DNA of 64,000 bases from Planctomycetaceae bacterium (lineage in GTDB: Bacteria > Planctomycetota > Planctomycetia > Planctomycetales > Planctomycetaceae). The stretch covers positions 168,484 through 232,483 of the forward strand of contig JAKFWC010000019.1 in NCBI GenBank assembly GCA_021732975.1. Direction: 5' to 3'. The notes below the pieces were generated by a model. That model did not search any database, was not told where the DNA came from, and saw only the letters and a list, made by a program, of their open reading frames with translations. Below, piece after piece: positions 25,692-34,357 of the stretch (positions are counted from its first letter, which is position 1; each line of letters opens with the position of its first letter). A program made the translations under genes and the position numbers.

Positions 25692-27368
25692 ATGGACTAC
25701 GCTCTTATCGGTTACCCGTTGTCCGACCGGTACCGCGACAAACTCGAAGCAACCGCGGGGACGGCTCCGCAGTATCTCAGCTTGCCGGAATTGCGACGAC
25801 TGTCGATTCCCACGCTGTTCAAGACCATCACCGGTCTCAATGCCAACCGGTTGTTCATTGCGATGGAAAGTCCCGGCAGCCGACCGTTGCTGCCGGTGTT
25901 CTATTGCCTGGCGGGAATGAGCCGCGCCCGCAGCATTCATGTTGTCTATCCGGACCTGCGGATGGAAACGGTCTCACGGTACAAAACGGTGAAATCGCTC
26001 TTCGCTGTGCTCGGAGCATCCGTTGCCGGTCGCACGAGCCTGTGGCGGTGCCGCAGCGAATTGAATTCGCTGTTGAAACAGCCGCGAATCGAATTACCGC
26101 CGCCGTCCGGTCCGGGAACGGTGTTGTATCTCAAGTCGAACTTGTGGATGGGCGTGAAGGCGGGCGGTTCGGTCGGGCATGTTGCCGGTGTCGCGAATGC
26201 GTTGATTCAGGCGGGCTACCCGATCGAATTCGCGGGGGCCGAACCACCGCTGCTCGTCGAGAATGCCAGCGTCAACGTCGTCCCACCCGCGGAAAACTAT
26301 GGTTATCCCTTTGAAGTGAATCTGTACCGTTATCAGGAGAAGTTCACCCGCGCAGCGACGAAACTGGCGACGGACCACAAACCTTTCGCCTTCATCTATC
26401 AACGGATGTCCGTGAGCAACTACAGCGGCGTGCAGATTTCTCGAAAACACAAGCTGCCGCTCGTGCTGGAATACAACGGCTCGGAAGTGTGGGCCGCCGA
26501 GAACTGGGGCAAGAAGGCCAACTTCCACGAAACCGCGGTGAAGGCCGAGGATGCCTGTCTCAAGCACGCGCATCTCATTGTGACGGTGTCCGATGTGCTC
26601 CGCGATGAACTCATTGATCGCGGCGTGGCAAAAGAGCGGGTGCTCTCGTATCCGAACTGCATCGATCCCAAAACGTATGACCCGGCGTTGTTCACCGCCG
26701 AACGGATTGCCACCGTGCGGCAGAAATTCAACATCCCGAAGGATGGCATCGTGGCGGGATTCGTCGGCACGTTCGGGCAATGGCACGGAGTCGATATCCT
26801 CGCGCAGGCGATCCGGCGACTGGCCCTCGAGCAACCGGAGTGGTTGCAGAAAAACCGCGTGCACTTCCTCATCGTTGGCGACGGCTTGTTGATGCCGAAG
26901 GTCCGCGACACGTTGTCCGATCCGCGATGTGCTCCATTCTTTACCTTGACGGGACTCGTGCCGCAGGCAGAAACGCCGTTGTACATGGCCGCGACCGACA
27001 TCCTGTTGTCGCCGCACGTCAACAATGCCGACGGCAGCCGGTTCTTTGGTTCACCCACGAAACTCTTCGAGTACATGGCCCTCGAAAAACCGATCGTGGC
27101 GAGCGATCTGGAACAGATTGGGGAAGTGCTTCGCGGCGGCCTGCAAGCCGGTTCGTTGCCAAAGGAAGAACCCACCGGACCGCGTTCGGAACTTGCCGTG
27201 TTGTGTACGCCGAGTGACGTGGCTGACCTGTGCCGCGGGATTGAATTCCTCGTGGAACATCCGGGCTGGCGGAAAGAACTCGGCCGCGCGGCCCGCAAGG
27301 AAGCCCTCGCGAAGTACACCTGGGACCGCAACGTCAGCGCTGTACTGGATCAACTTTCCAAAGTGTAG
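25692..27368 (+). CDS. GT4-type glycosyltransferase with N-terminal extension
   Basis: A 558-residue retaining glycosyltransferase of the GT-B fold. The GT4 part starts near residue 135 (VLYLKSNLWMGVKAGGSVGHV) and continues with VEYNGSEVW-type acceptor region, VSDVLRDELIDRGV, AGFVGTFGQWHGVDIL, and the donor-site run PTKLFEYMALEKPIVASDL. The first 130 residues have no recognised domain. ATG at 25692 with GGAAAGGA upstream; the frame is open from 25545 but that part covers the repeat. It is the only glycosyltransferase in the locus, so others must be encoded elsewhere if the repeat unit is complex. Confidence 0.9.
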   Translation: MDYALIGYPLSDRYRDKLEATAGTAPQYLSLPELRRLSIPTLFKTITGLNANRLFIAMESPGSRPLLPVFYCLAGMSRARSIHVVYPDLRMETVSRYKTVKSLFAVLGASVAGRTSLWRCRSELNSLLKQPRIELPPPSGPGTVLYLKSNLWMGVKAGGSVGHVAGVANALIQAGYPIEFAGAEPPLLVENASVNVVPPAENYGYPFEVNLYRYQEKFTRAATKLATDHKPFAFIYQRMSVSNYSGVQISRKHKLPLVLEYNGSEVWAAENWGKKANFHETAVKAEDACLKHAHLIVTVSDVLRDELIDRGVAKERVLSYPNCIDPKTYDPALFTAERIATVRQKFNIPKDGIVAGFVGTFGQWHGVDILAQAIRRLALEQPEWLQKNRVHFLIVGDGLLMPKVRDTLSDPRCAPFFTLTGLVPQAETPLYMAATDILLSPHVNNADGSRFFGSPTKLFEYMALEKPIVASDLEQIGEVLRGGLQAGSLPKEEPTGPRSELAVLCTPSDVADLCRGIEFLVEHPGWRKELGRAARKEALAKYTWDRNVSAVLDQLSKV

Positions 27369-27430
27369 TTGTTAATCGCTTGCGCTTCGCAGCATCCCAG
27401 AATTCGCGTCGTTTCAAAAAGTCCTTTCGC

Positions 27431-28822
27431 ATGTCCAGTATTCTCGAAAACTACGGCACATTATCGCTCGGCGGGTTCGCAGCCCTGTCGCTGCTGATGT
27501 GGTACTTCGTCTGGAAATGGGCCGAGCCGGTGGTTCGGTTGCCGCTGCTGTTTTACTGCGGATTCTATTTCGTCACGACGCTGATCGGTGCCACGCTGAT
27601 CGGCCTGTCGGACAGCAAATGTCTCGAACCGCTCGCCTGGGGGCTCGACTTTAAAGTCCTCCGCGACGTGAACAACGTGCGCTATTGGTGCCTGCTGTTT
27701 ATGCCGATGATCGTTCCGCCCATGGTGGTCGTTGCGCTTTCTAAATCGCGGATTATCGAAAGTGCGGTCAAAGGCACTGCCGGCAAACTGAATGCTACTC
27801 CGAGCCAGTTAGGTTTCCTGACCGTCTATTGTACATGGTCTGGATACTGTCTGTCAAAACTCTATGTGACCGGACAGATCGGCACAATTTTCAAATGGCA
27901 TAGTCTCCAGAGTGACTATGTCTCTATGATCCTGCAGCGGACAGAGATGGCCGGGATGCTGGGCAGCGTTTTCTTTGGTCTCATTTATATTACTTTGCCA
28001 ATGCTGTCATTCTATGCTCTGTACTGCTGCGTGAATGAACGGGGCATCGTCTGGAAGTTGATTTTCTGCTTTAGCGCCTTGACCACGGCCGTAATCAGCC
28101 TGTCACTGATGCAGAAAGGTCCGGTGTTGCTGTTCTTCGTCTTCATCGGCATTGGCTTGGTCGAGTTGAAGGTGATTCGCCCGCAATCGCTCGCCATTGT
28201 CGGTGCAGGGCTGGTGTTCCTCCTGACGACATTGCAGCGCTTCATGGCGGAAAGCTGGAGTTATGAACAAACTTTTAATCTGATCGTGTTTCGTATGGCG
28301 CATAGTTATCCTTATTATGTGAATATTTATCCGGATATGCTTCCCTTCTTCGGTTTGGACTTGGGTCTGCACCTGATTGGCATGGGGGAGATCGCCAGTG
28401 ATAATAATGTTGTCTTCGATTACATGTACCCTGCTTGCGACTGGGTGCAAGGGGCGGCGCCGGGGCCAGCGCACGTGCGGGCATACGGACAGGGTGGACT
28501 CCTGTTTGCATTCGTGACGGTCGCATTGATTGGTGTCGGTATCAAAATGGCCGGTGTCCTGCGCCGGTATATTGCCGGTCCGCTTAGCTTTTCACTGTAT
28601 ATGGCTTCGCTGGTGTGTCTGTACTTTCTGACGCAGACATCGGCGCGCGAGGCACTGTTGTCTTGTTATGGCATCTGCTGGGCAGTTCCAGGGATCATCC
28701 CGTTGTGGCTGCTCTCGAAACCGGCCCGCGTTGTGGTACCCAAAGTCCCGGTCAAGCCGGTCGCACGTCCACAACGTCGCCCGCCGGTGACGTTGCGAGC
28801 GGCGATGAATGCCCCGCGATAG
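27431..28822 (+). CDS. Wzy-like polysaccharide polymerase / membrane protein
   Basis: A 463-residue protein with about 11 hydrophobic segments and a basic, Pro-rich tail (KVPVKPVARPQRR). A long loop near residues 285-345 with YPYYVNIYPDMLPFFGLD and DYMYPACDW, rich in Tyr, Asp and His, sits where Wzy/O-antigen polymerases have their large outer loop. I do not see a sharp signature, so the call rests on topology and on its place after the flippase and glycosyltransferase. The frame from 27380 starts with TTG; ATG at 27431 is preferred. The middle of the gene is clearly richer in A and T than its ends. Confidence 0.75.
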   Translation: MSSILENYGTLSLGGFAALSLLMWYFVWKWAEPVVRLPLLFYCGFYFVTTLIGATLIGLSDSKCLEPLAWGLDFKVLRDVNNVRYWCLLFMPMIVPPMVVVALSKSRIIESAVKGTAGKLNATPSQLGFLTVYCTWSGYCLSKLYVTGQIGTIFKWHSLQSDYVSMILQRTEMAGMLGSVFFGLIYITLPMLSFYALYCCVNERGIVWKLIFCFSALTTAVISLSLMQKGPVLLFFVFIGIGLVELKVIRPQSLAIVGAGLVFLLTTLQRFMAESWSYEQTFNLIVFRMAHSYPYYVNIYPDMLPFFGLDLGLHLIGMGEIASDNNVVFDYMYPACDWVQGAAPGPAHVRAYGQGGLLFAFVTVALIGVGIKMAGVLRRYIAGPLSFSLYMASLVCLYFLTQTSAREALLSCYGICWAVPGIIPLWLLSKPARVVVPKVPVKPVARPQRRPPVTLRAAMNAPR

Positions 28823-29140
28823 TCACTTCTAACAGCGGTCCGCACAGCCTATGCTGTCCTGCAGTGCGATCGAAACAGGACGACATGACAAAGGCTGTGG
28901 AAGATGGCCCGGTGGCCCGACAGTTCCCGCGCGAACATCGTAGGCTTTCTGCTGATCTTCGTGCTCCTGCCCGTGCTGTGCTGGCTGGCAAGCTGGTATT
29001 TGCGATAGTTCGCCAGTCGTCTGGAAGCATCCCCCGTTTGACCCGTGTTTCGCCGCGGGCTAGCATGCCGGACTGGTGCCGGTGTCGCCCTTCATGATGT
29101 GGCTCCGGCTGAGATTGGCCTTTCACATTTGAGATGTTGA
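28823..29140. other. Intergenic region between the polysaccharide locus and purH
   Basis: Some 318 bases. They hold the possible 34-codon membrane peptide described separately and otherwise nothing I can name. A purH promoter must lie in the last 130 bases, but I see no good -35/-10 pair. Confidence 0.5.
28904..29008 (+). CDS. Possible 34-residue membrane peptide
   Basis: Starts MARWPDSSRAN and runs into a long hydrophobic segment (IVGFLLIFVLLPVLCWL) ending ASWYLR, a single membrane span with a positively charged first part. An in-frame TGA lies 18 bases before the ATG, so it is not the tail of a longer gene. AAGG upstream is weak as a ribosome site and the start is inside a short open stretch. 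The hydrophobic pattern is too regular to be random noise, but there is no independent evidence that it is translated. Confidence 0.4.
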   Translation: MARWPDSSRANIVGFLLIFVLLPVLCWLASWYLR

Positions 29141-30721
29141 ATGACTGCGTCCCGCCGCCGTGCGTTGTTGAGTGTGAGTGATAAGCAGGGATTGGCTGCT
29201 TTTGCAGGTCGCCTCGTGCAATTCGGATTTGAACTCGTGTCCACGGGCGGGACGCGAACGGCCCTGCAAAACGCGGGACTGCCGGTGACCGATGTTGCCG
29301 ACTACACGGGCTTTCCCGAAATGATGGAAGGCCGCCTGAAGACGCTGCACCCTAAGGTGCATGGCGGGTTGCTCGGTCGGCCGAATCGTCCCGATGACGC
29401 CGCGTCGATGGCACAACATGGGATTCTGCCGTTTGAACTTGTCGTCGTGAACCTTTATCCGTTTGCGGAAACCATCGCCAAGCCGGGCGTGACGACGGCG
29501 GAAGCGATCGAGCAGATCGATATCGGTGGTCCGAGCATGGTTCGCTCAGCCGCCAAGAATCATGCCTTTGTGGGGATCGTGACGAACCCGTCCCAGTACG
29601 ATGATGTGGTCGCTGAGTTGGAAAAGGGACCACTGTCGGATGGTCTGCGTCGGAAACTCGCCGGCGCGGCCTTTGAATTGACGGCTTGCTATGACCGCAT
29701 GATCGCCGATTATTTCTGCGGACTGGAGAATACCACCGAAAGCAGCCGACCCCACTTTCCGTCGCGGCTGTCGCTCCAGTTTGAACGCCGTTCTTCCCTG
29801 AGATACGGCGAAAACCCGCATCAACGAGCGGCATTCTATGTCGAATCGAACCCCGCTGATGCTTCCTTGGCAGCGGCGGAAATCCTGCATGGCAAAGAGT
29901 TGTCCTACAACAATTTGCTCGATCTCGACGCCGCGATGCAGATTGTCCGCGAATATCAACAACCCGCCGCGGTGGTGATCAAGCACAACAATCCGTGTGG
30001 ATGTGCCGTCGCCGCCGATTTGGCGACCGCCTACGTCAATGCCGATGCGGGCGATCCGGTCAGTGCGTTCGGCTCCGTCCTCGGGTTCAACCGGCTTGTG
30101 GACTTGGAGACGGCTGAGCAATTGTCCGTACCGGGACGGTTCATCGAAGCAATCATTGCACCGGGTTACACGCCGGACGCGTTTGAGGTCTTGACGACGA
30201 CGCCCAAGTGGAAGTCGAACGTGCGGCTGTTGAAGTGCCCGGCGATGATTGAGCCGCGGCCGTTGACGCAGGAGTATCGTCGCATTACCGGTGGGCTGTT
30301 GGTGCAGGATCGTGACGAAATGCCCGATGCCCGCGCGGAGTGGAAGGTGGTCACGACGCGGCATCCCACGACCGCCGAGTACGCCGACCTGGAGTTCGCC
30401 TGGGCGGTTTGCAAGTACGTGAAATCGAACGCGATTCTCTTCGCCAAAGACAACATGATGGTGGGCGTCGGGGCAGGACAGATGAGCCGGCTCGATTCGG
30501 CGTACATCGCGGCTCATAAATCGGGAGACCGGGCTCAAGGAGGCGTGTGTGCTTCCGATGCGTTCTTCCCGTTCCGCGACGGGATTGACCAAATCGCCCA
30601 GGCGGGGATCAAGGCCGTCATTCAGCCAGGCGGTTCCAAACGGGACGACGAAGTGATTGCCGCCTGCGATGAGCTCGGCATCGCGATGATTTTCACCGGC
30701 CGGCGTCATTTCCGGCATTAA
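29141..30721 (+). CDS. purH: Bifunctional AICAR formyltransferase / IMP cyclohydrolase
   Basis: Catalyses the last two steps of IMP synthesis. At 526 residues it is of the usual length. The cyclohydrolase half is the N-terminal MGS domain (ALLSVSDKQGLAAFAGRLV, STGGTRTALQNAG, PEMMEGRLKTLHPKVHGGLL). The transformylase half has RYGENPHQRAAFY, KHNNPCGCA, DPVSAFGSVLGFNR and KYVKSNAILFAKD with the C-terminal GIAMIFTGRRHFRH. No other purine gene is nearby. Confidence 0.97.
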   Translation: MTASRRRALLSVSDKQGLAAFAGRLVQFGFELVSTGGTRTALQNAGLPVTDVADYTGFPEMMEGRLKTLHPKVHGGLLGRPNRPDDAASMAQHGILPFELVVVNLYPFAETIAKPGVTTAEAIEQIDIGGPSMVRSAAKNHAFVGIVTNPSQYDDVVAELEKGPLSDGLRRKLAGAAFELTACYDRMIADYFCGLENTTESSRPHFPSRLSLQFERRSSLRYGENPHQRAAFYVESNPADASLAAAEILHGKELSYNNLLDLDAAMQIVREYQQPAAVVIKHNNPCGCAVAADLATAYVNADAGDPVSAFGSVLGFNRLVDLETAEQLSVPGRFIEAIIAPGYTPDAFEVLTTTPKWKSNVRLLKCPAMIEPRPLTQEYRRITGGLLVQDRDEMPDARAEWKVVTTRHPTTAEYADLEFAWAVCKYVKSNAILFAKDNMMVGVGAGQMSRLDSAYIAAHKSGDRAQGGVCASDAFFPFRDGIDQIAQAGIKAVIQPGGSKRDDEVIAACDELGIAMIFTGRRHFRH

Positions 30722-30816
30722 CGTTGTTTTCGAATCAGCCGGAACGAGATCCATTGCGAATTGAAGGCGAAATTCTTCAAGGACTTGCGATCGATCACGT
30801 CACAATGCCTGACATC

Positions 30817-30848
30817 TCGCGGGCGTTTCCGATTCAGACCGCCCGCGA
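30817..30848. terminator. GC-rich hairpin after purH
   Basis: TCGCGGGCG and CGCCCGCGA pair perfectly around a 14-base loop, about 95 bases after the purH stop. No T-run follows, so it may be a weak or factor-dependent terminator. Confidence 0.4.
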
Positions 30849-30946
30849 AACGGATTGATCGGCGCGGGGGAATCACGTGGGATTGATCGTGTTGCTATGA
30901 TGATCGTACTGACTCTGTGATCGTTGGAATTCGCAGGAATGGCGGG

Positions 30947-32404
30947 ATGAGCTGGCGACAGGTGACGCAGTGGTTGGGACGGCCGCGGACCCGACGGACG
31001 TGGATGCAGGAAGCGGCGGCCGGCGCAGCTCTGTTGCTATCTGGCCAGGGGCTGTCCGCTGCAGACGGCCGCGGCAAGCGGGTGATCGTCATTGGGGCCG
31101 GCTTTTCCGGGTTGGCGTGTGCGCATGAACTCAAAGCCGCCGGTTACGATGTCCATGTGCTCGAAGCCCGCACGCGGGTGAGTGGACGGTGCTGGTCACT
31201 GGCGGAGTTACTCCCCGGCAAGAACATCGAAGCCGGTGGCGAACTGCTCGGCTCCAATCATCCCACTGTACTCGCTTACATGGAGAAGTTCGGCCTGAAA
31301 ACCATCGATGTCGGCGACACTCCCGAGGAGTTCCTTACGCCGGTCGTGCTTCGCGGCAAAGCACTGACGGCGTCTCAACTGAAGATCATCGAAGCCGAAG
31401 TCGATGAAACGCTCGATGCCATGACACGCGAAGCGGAAGCCGTCGTGGTTGACGAACCGTGGCTGACACCGCGGGCCGCCGATCTCGACCAGTTATCGAC
31501 CCGCACGTGGATCGAACGCCGCAAGATTTCGCCGTTAACGAAGCAACTGCTCCACACGGAATTCGCCGCGGACAACGGGGTAGCGACCGAGCATCAAAGC
31601 CACCTCGGCAACCTCGCACAAATTGCCGGGGGCGGACTCGACCGTTACTGGCCGGAAACCGAAGTCTATCGGTGCAAAGGCGGGAACCAGCAGATCGCGC
31701 AGAAGTTGCTGCATGAAGTCGGCCGGGACCGTGTTCATCTGCAAACGCCGGTGAAACGGATTGAGTGCGATGACCGCGGTGTGCGCGTGACCGATTCCAC
31801 GGGCAAGGTGTGGACTGCCGATGATGTCGTGCTGACGGTGCCGCCATCGGTGTGGCATAAGATCGAAATCGAACCGGCACTCCCGGTAACACTCAAGCCG
31901 CAAATGGGCACGAACATCAAACAATTGAGCGTCGTCCGCAGCCGTTTCTGGGAAGCGCAGAAGCTCTCTCCCGACGCGAAAACGGACGGCCCGGTATCCC
32001 TCACCTGGGATGCCACGGACGGCCAAACTTACCGAGACGGTGACGCGGCGTGTTTGACGGCGTTCTCGGGTGGTCCTGCTGTGGATCTCTGTCGTAAACT
32101 TGCGCCGGAAGACCGCGACGCCATGTATCATCGCGAGCTGGAAGCGCTCTATCCCGGCTTCCAGAAAGCCTTGCAGCGCGAGGCGTTCATCGATTGGCCC
32201 GGCGATCCGTGGGCCCTCGGTAGCTATTCGTTCCCCGCCCCCGGACAGGTCACGGCCCACGGCCCGCTGTTGCGAAAAGGTTTTGGCCACTTGCACTTCG
32301 CCGGGGAATACACGTGCTACAAGTTCGTGGGGTATCTCAACGGGGCGCTCGCATCGGGTGTGGAACTCGCCGCGCGGTTGGCGCAACGCGACGGTATCGT
32401 GTGA
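30947..32404 (+). CDS. Exported flavin amine oxidase-like protein
   Basis: A 485-residue flavin amine oxidase. The dinucleotide-binding motif VIVIGAGFSGLACAHELKAA (about residues 45-65) continues into VLEARTRVSGRCWSL, and the C-terminal FAD-binding part has HFAGEYTCYKFVGYLNGALA. The N-terminus (RPRTRRTWMQEAAAGAALLL) looks like a twin-arginine leader, which suits a cofactor-loaded exported enzyme. Substrate (amine, amino acid or polyamine) cannot be told. ATG at 30947 has AGGA about 11 bases before it; the open frame begins at a GTG at 30917. Confidence 0.85.
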   Translation: MSWRQVTQWLGRPRTRRTWMQEAAAGAALLLSGQGLSAADGRGKRVIVIGAGFSGLACAHELKAAGYDVHVLEARTRVSGRCWSLAELLPGKNIEAGGELLGSNHPTVLAYMEKFGLKTIDVGDTPEEFLTPVVLRGKALTASQLKIIEAEVDETLDAMTREAEAVVVDEPWLTPRAADLDQLSTRTWIERRKISPLTKQLLHTEFAADNGVATEHQSHLGNLAQIAGGGLDRYWPETEVYRCKGGNQQIAQKLLHEVGRDRVHLQTPVKRIECDDRGVRVTDSTGKVWTADDVVLTVPPSVWHKIEIEPALPVTLKPQMGTNIKQLSVVRSRFWEAQKLSPDAKTDGPVSLTWDATDGQTYRDGDAACLTAFSGGPAVDLCRKLAPEDRDAMYHRELEALYPGFQKALQREAFIDWPGDPWALGSYSFPAPGQVTAHGPLLRKGFGHLHFAGEYTCYKFVGYLNGALASGVELAARLAQRDGIV

Positions 32405-32409
32405 ACCCA

Positions 32410-32490
32410 CTTAGCCCCCGGGCGTCCGCGACCGGGGAGTGATCGCGATCGCACGCCGAAGCCCCCGTTGAAGACAACAGGTGGCTAAAG
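32410..32490. repeat. Dispersed double-hairpin repeat, family C, copy 2
   Basis: Begins CTTAGCCCCCGGG and ends GGTGGCTAAAG. It matches 4451-4531 at both ends and in the order of its hairpins, but its right half has several mismatches. It begins six bases after the amine oxidase stop. Confidence 0.75.
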
Positions 32491-32651
32491 GGCGTGCACC
32501 CAACATTGAAATTGCGCTCGACAGCCCATCGTATCGCGTCTAGCATGAATGTGGACACTTCCCATCATGCGGTTTGAACTCGTCGCGTTCTGCGACGAGC
32601 GAGACTTTCAACATCAACAAACATCCGAGGCAGGGCCTCCCGGAGGGCAAC

Positions 32652-33581
32652 GTGTTGCCGAAACTGGGTCTCGGTACGTGGCTGTGTCGTCCCGCCGTAC
32701 GCGGTGTGTTCTGGACGGTTGCCGTCTTCGCTGCCGCCATTGCCGGGGTGTGTGCCCGCGAACGGATCCTCAAACTCGCAGACCGCTGGGATTCCCCGCA
32801 GCCGATCATCGACCGCTCGGCGGGGACGCTGTTCATCGCAGGGGGAGGCAGTCTTTCGCCGAACTTGAAACGCGAATTCATCCATCTTGCCGGAGATGAA
32901 AAGGCGCGTATCGTCGTCATTCCCGGCTGTAATGTGGAGCCGAGCGGCCTGCAGGAATACGCCGACGATTGGAAGTTGCTCGGTGTGGCCGAGGTCTCCG
33001 TGTTGCATGCCGATTCGCGATCAATCGCCGAAGCGCCGCCGTTCTCCGAGTCTCTGGAAACGGCGACCGGTGTCTGGCTCAGCGGGGGAGCACAGACGTG
33101 GTTCTCGGCGTGGTATCGCGGCACGAAAGTCGAAGAACGACTTCGCGGCGTGCTCCAGCGTGGCGGCGTGATCGGCGGAACTTCCGCGGGGGCTTCCGCC
33201 ATGTCCGATGTCATGATGGCCGGCGGTCGAGGTGAACCGATCGTTGGCAAAGGCCTCGGGCTGTTTCCGGAAGTGATTGTCGACCAGCATTTCCTCAAGC
33301 GGAACCGCATCACGCGGATGATAAAGCTGCTCGATCAATATCCCGACTACATCGGTGTGGGCATTGATGAAGGGACGGCCCTCATCGTTGAGCTGAAGCA
33401 CGGCCAACTCTCCATCAGCGGGACTTCCTACGTCATGGCATATGTCCCGAAGACAACCATTGGCGAGCCGCGGCTCGAAGTCCTCAAGCCGGGCGATCAC
33501 ATTACGCTCGCCGATCTGCGGAACCCCGAAGCCGCGATCGTTCCCGGTTGGATTGCGGAGTCAATTCTGTCGGGCGAATGA
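32652..33581 (+). CDS. Cyanophycinase-like S51-family peptidase, membrane-anchored or exported
   Basis: About 309 residues. The core is an S51/cyanophycinase fold: LFIAGGGSLSPNLKREFI, RIVVIPGCNVEPSGLQ, the nucleophile elbow GGTSAGASAM with the catalytic Ser, and VDQHFLKRNRITRMIKLLDQYP. Cyanophycinases degrade cyanophycin; members with an N-terminal hydrophobic segment, as here (AVFAAAIAGVCA), are thought to act outside the cytoplasm on other Asp-containing peptides. The GTG at 32652 is chosen because GGAGGG precedes it; the frame is open from a TTG at 32574. Confidence 0.85.
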   Translation: MLPKLGLGTWLCRPAVRGVFWTVAVFAAAIAGVCARERILKLADRWDSPQPIIDRSAGTLFIAGGGSLSPNLKREFIHLAGDEKARIVVIPGCNVEPSGLQEYADDWKLLGVAEVSVLHADSRSIAEAPPFSESLETATGVWLSGGAQTWFSAWYRGTKVEERLRGVLQRGGVIGGTSAGASAMSDVMMAGGRGEPIVGKGLGLFPEVIVDQHFLKRNRITRMIKLLDQYPDYIGVGIDEGTALIVELKHGQLSISGTSYVMAYVPKTTIGEPRLEVLKPGDHITLADLRNPEAAIVPGWIAESILSGE

Positions 33582-33769
33582 AATTCCTCAACCACTTGCC
33601 GCTTAAAAGCATCCCCCATCCTCTGCTCGCGGTTTTGCGTCCCGCGTCGAAAAAAGCAGTGTCTCCCCGCAACTCATGATTTCCACACCTTGATCTTCCT
33701 TTAATCCCCTCCGGGGACTATGATCTCGAATGGATTTCGACTGATGGGTTCTCGGTGCGTGAGTGTCAG

Positions 33770-34201
33770 ATGGCTTGGGTATCGCAGTTGATCGCCGTGC
33801 TGGTAACCGTGGGGATGACCATCCCCGCGTGGGCGATGCGCGATTGCTGTTGTGCCCGCAAAGCCGCGATGAGCACGCTATCCTGTTGTGCCAAGCGGAG
33901 CGCAACACCGGCCCCGGCGTTGAAAAAATGCTGTGCGGCTCGTGCCAAAGCTGCTCCATCAGCGACTGTCAGCATCAACAGCGATCATGCGTGCCTCTGC
34001 CTGTTGAAATCCTCGTCTAGCCAGACGACCAATCCATCCCGCCGTGTAACGATCAATCCGGAATCGCCTCCCCTGGTGTGGGACATTCCTACCAACGCGA
34101 TGTTGGCCAGTTTTCCACCGCGCCAGAACGATGTCGTGGCCGACCTGCCGCCGCCCATGAGCGAATCGCGGCAGGTGCGCTTGTGTCGCTGGTTGATGTG
34201 A
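33770..34201 (+). CDS. Cysteine-rich exported protein
   Basis: A 143-residue protein with a signal peptide (LIAVLVTVGMTIPAWA) followed at once by a cluster of cysteines: DCCCARK, SCCAKR, KKCCAARAK and CLCLL, nine in about 65 residues. This looks like a metal- or disulfide-rich module. The C-terminal part is Pro-rich without cysteines until CRWLM. The next gene encodes an exported protein with cysteine pairs of another type, which suggests a shared metal-related role, but no family is recognised. ATG at 33770; the GTG at 33755 is an alternative. Confidence 0.6.
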   Translation: MAWVSQLIAVLVTVGMTIPAWAMRDCCCARKAAMSTLSCCAKRSATPAPALKKCCAARAKAAPSATVSINSDHACLCLLKSSSSQTTNPSRRVTINPESPPLVWDIPTNAMLASFPPRQNDVVADLPPPMSESRQVRLCRWLM

Positions 34202-34357
34202 TCCTTTGCGGATTGCGAGATCGTGACTGTTGACCGTTGGCGTCAACGTCAATCCCCTCGTGCCTTCCCTGTGCGGTGTCGTGTGACGTGACTAAGGTGG
34301 TCCGTTCCAATTCGACGATGCCGTTTCCCACTGACAAATTCTCGAAAGGTTCCTCTC

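Noticed and set aside
34229..34247. GTTGAC-N7-GTCAAC inverted repeat before the YHS-like gene, as a repressor operator
   Set aside because: Six-base arms are expected by chance in a 64-kb window. No regulator gene is adjacent. Kept only as a note in the metal-pair finding.
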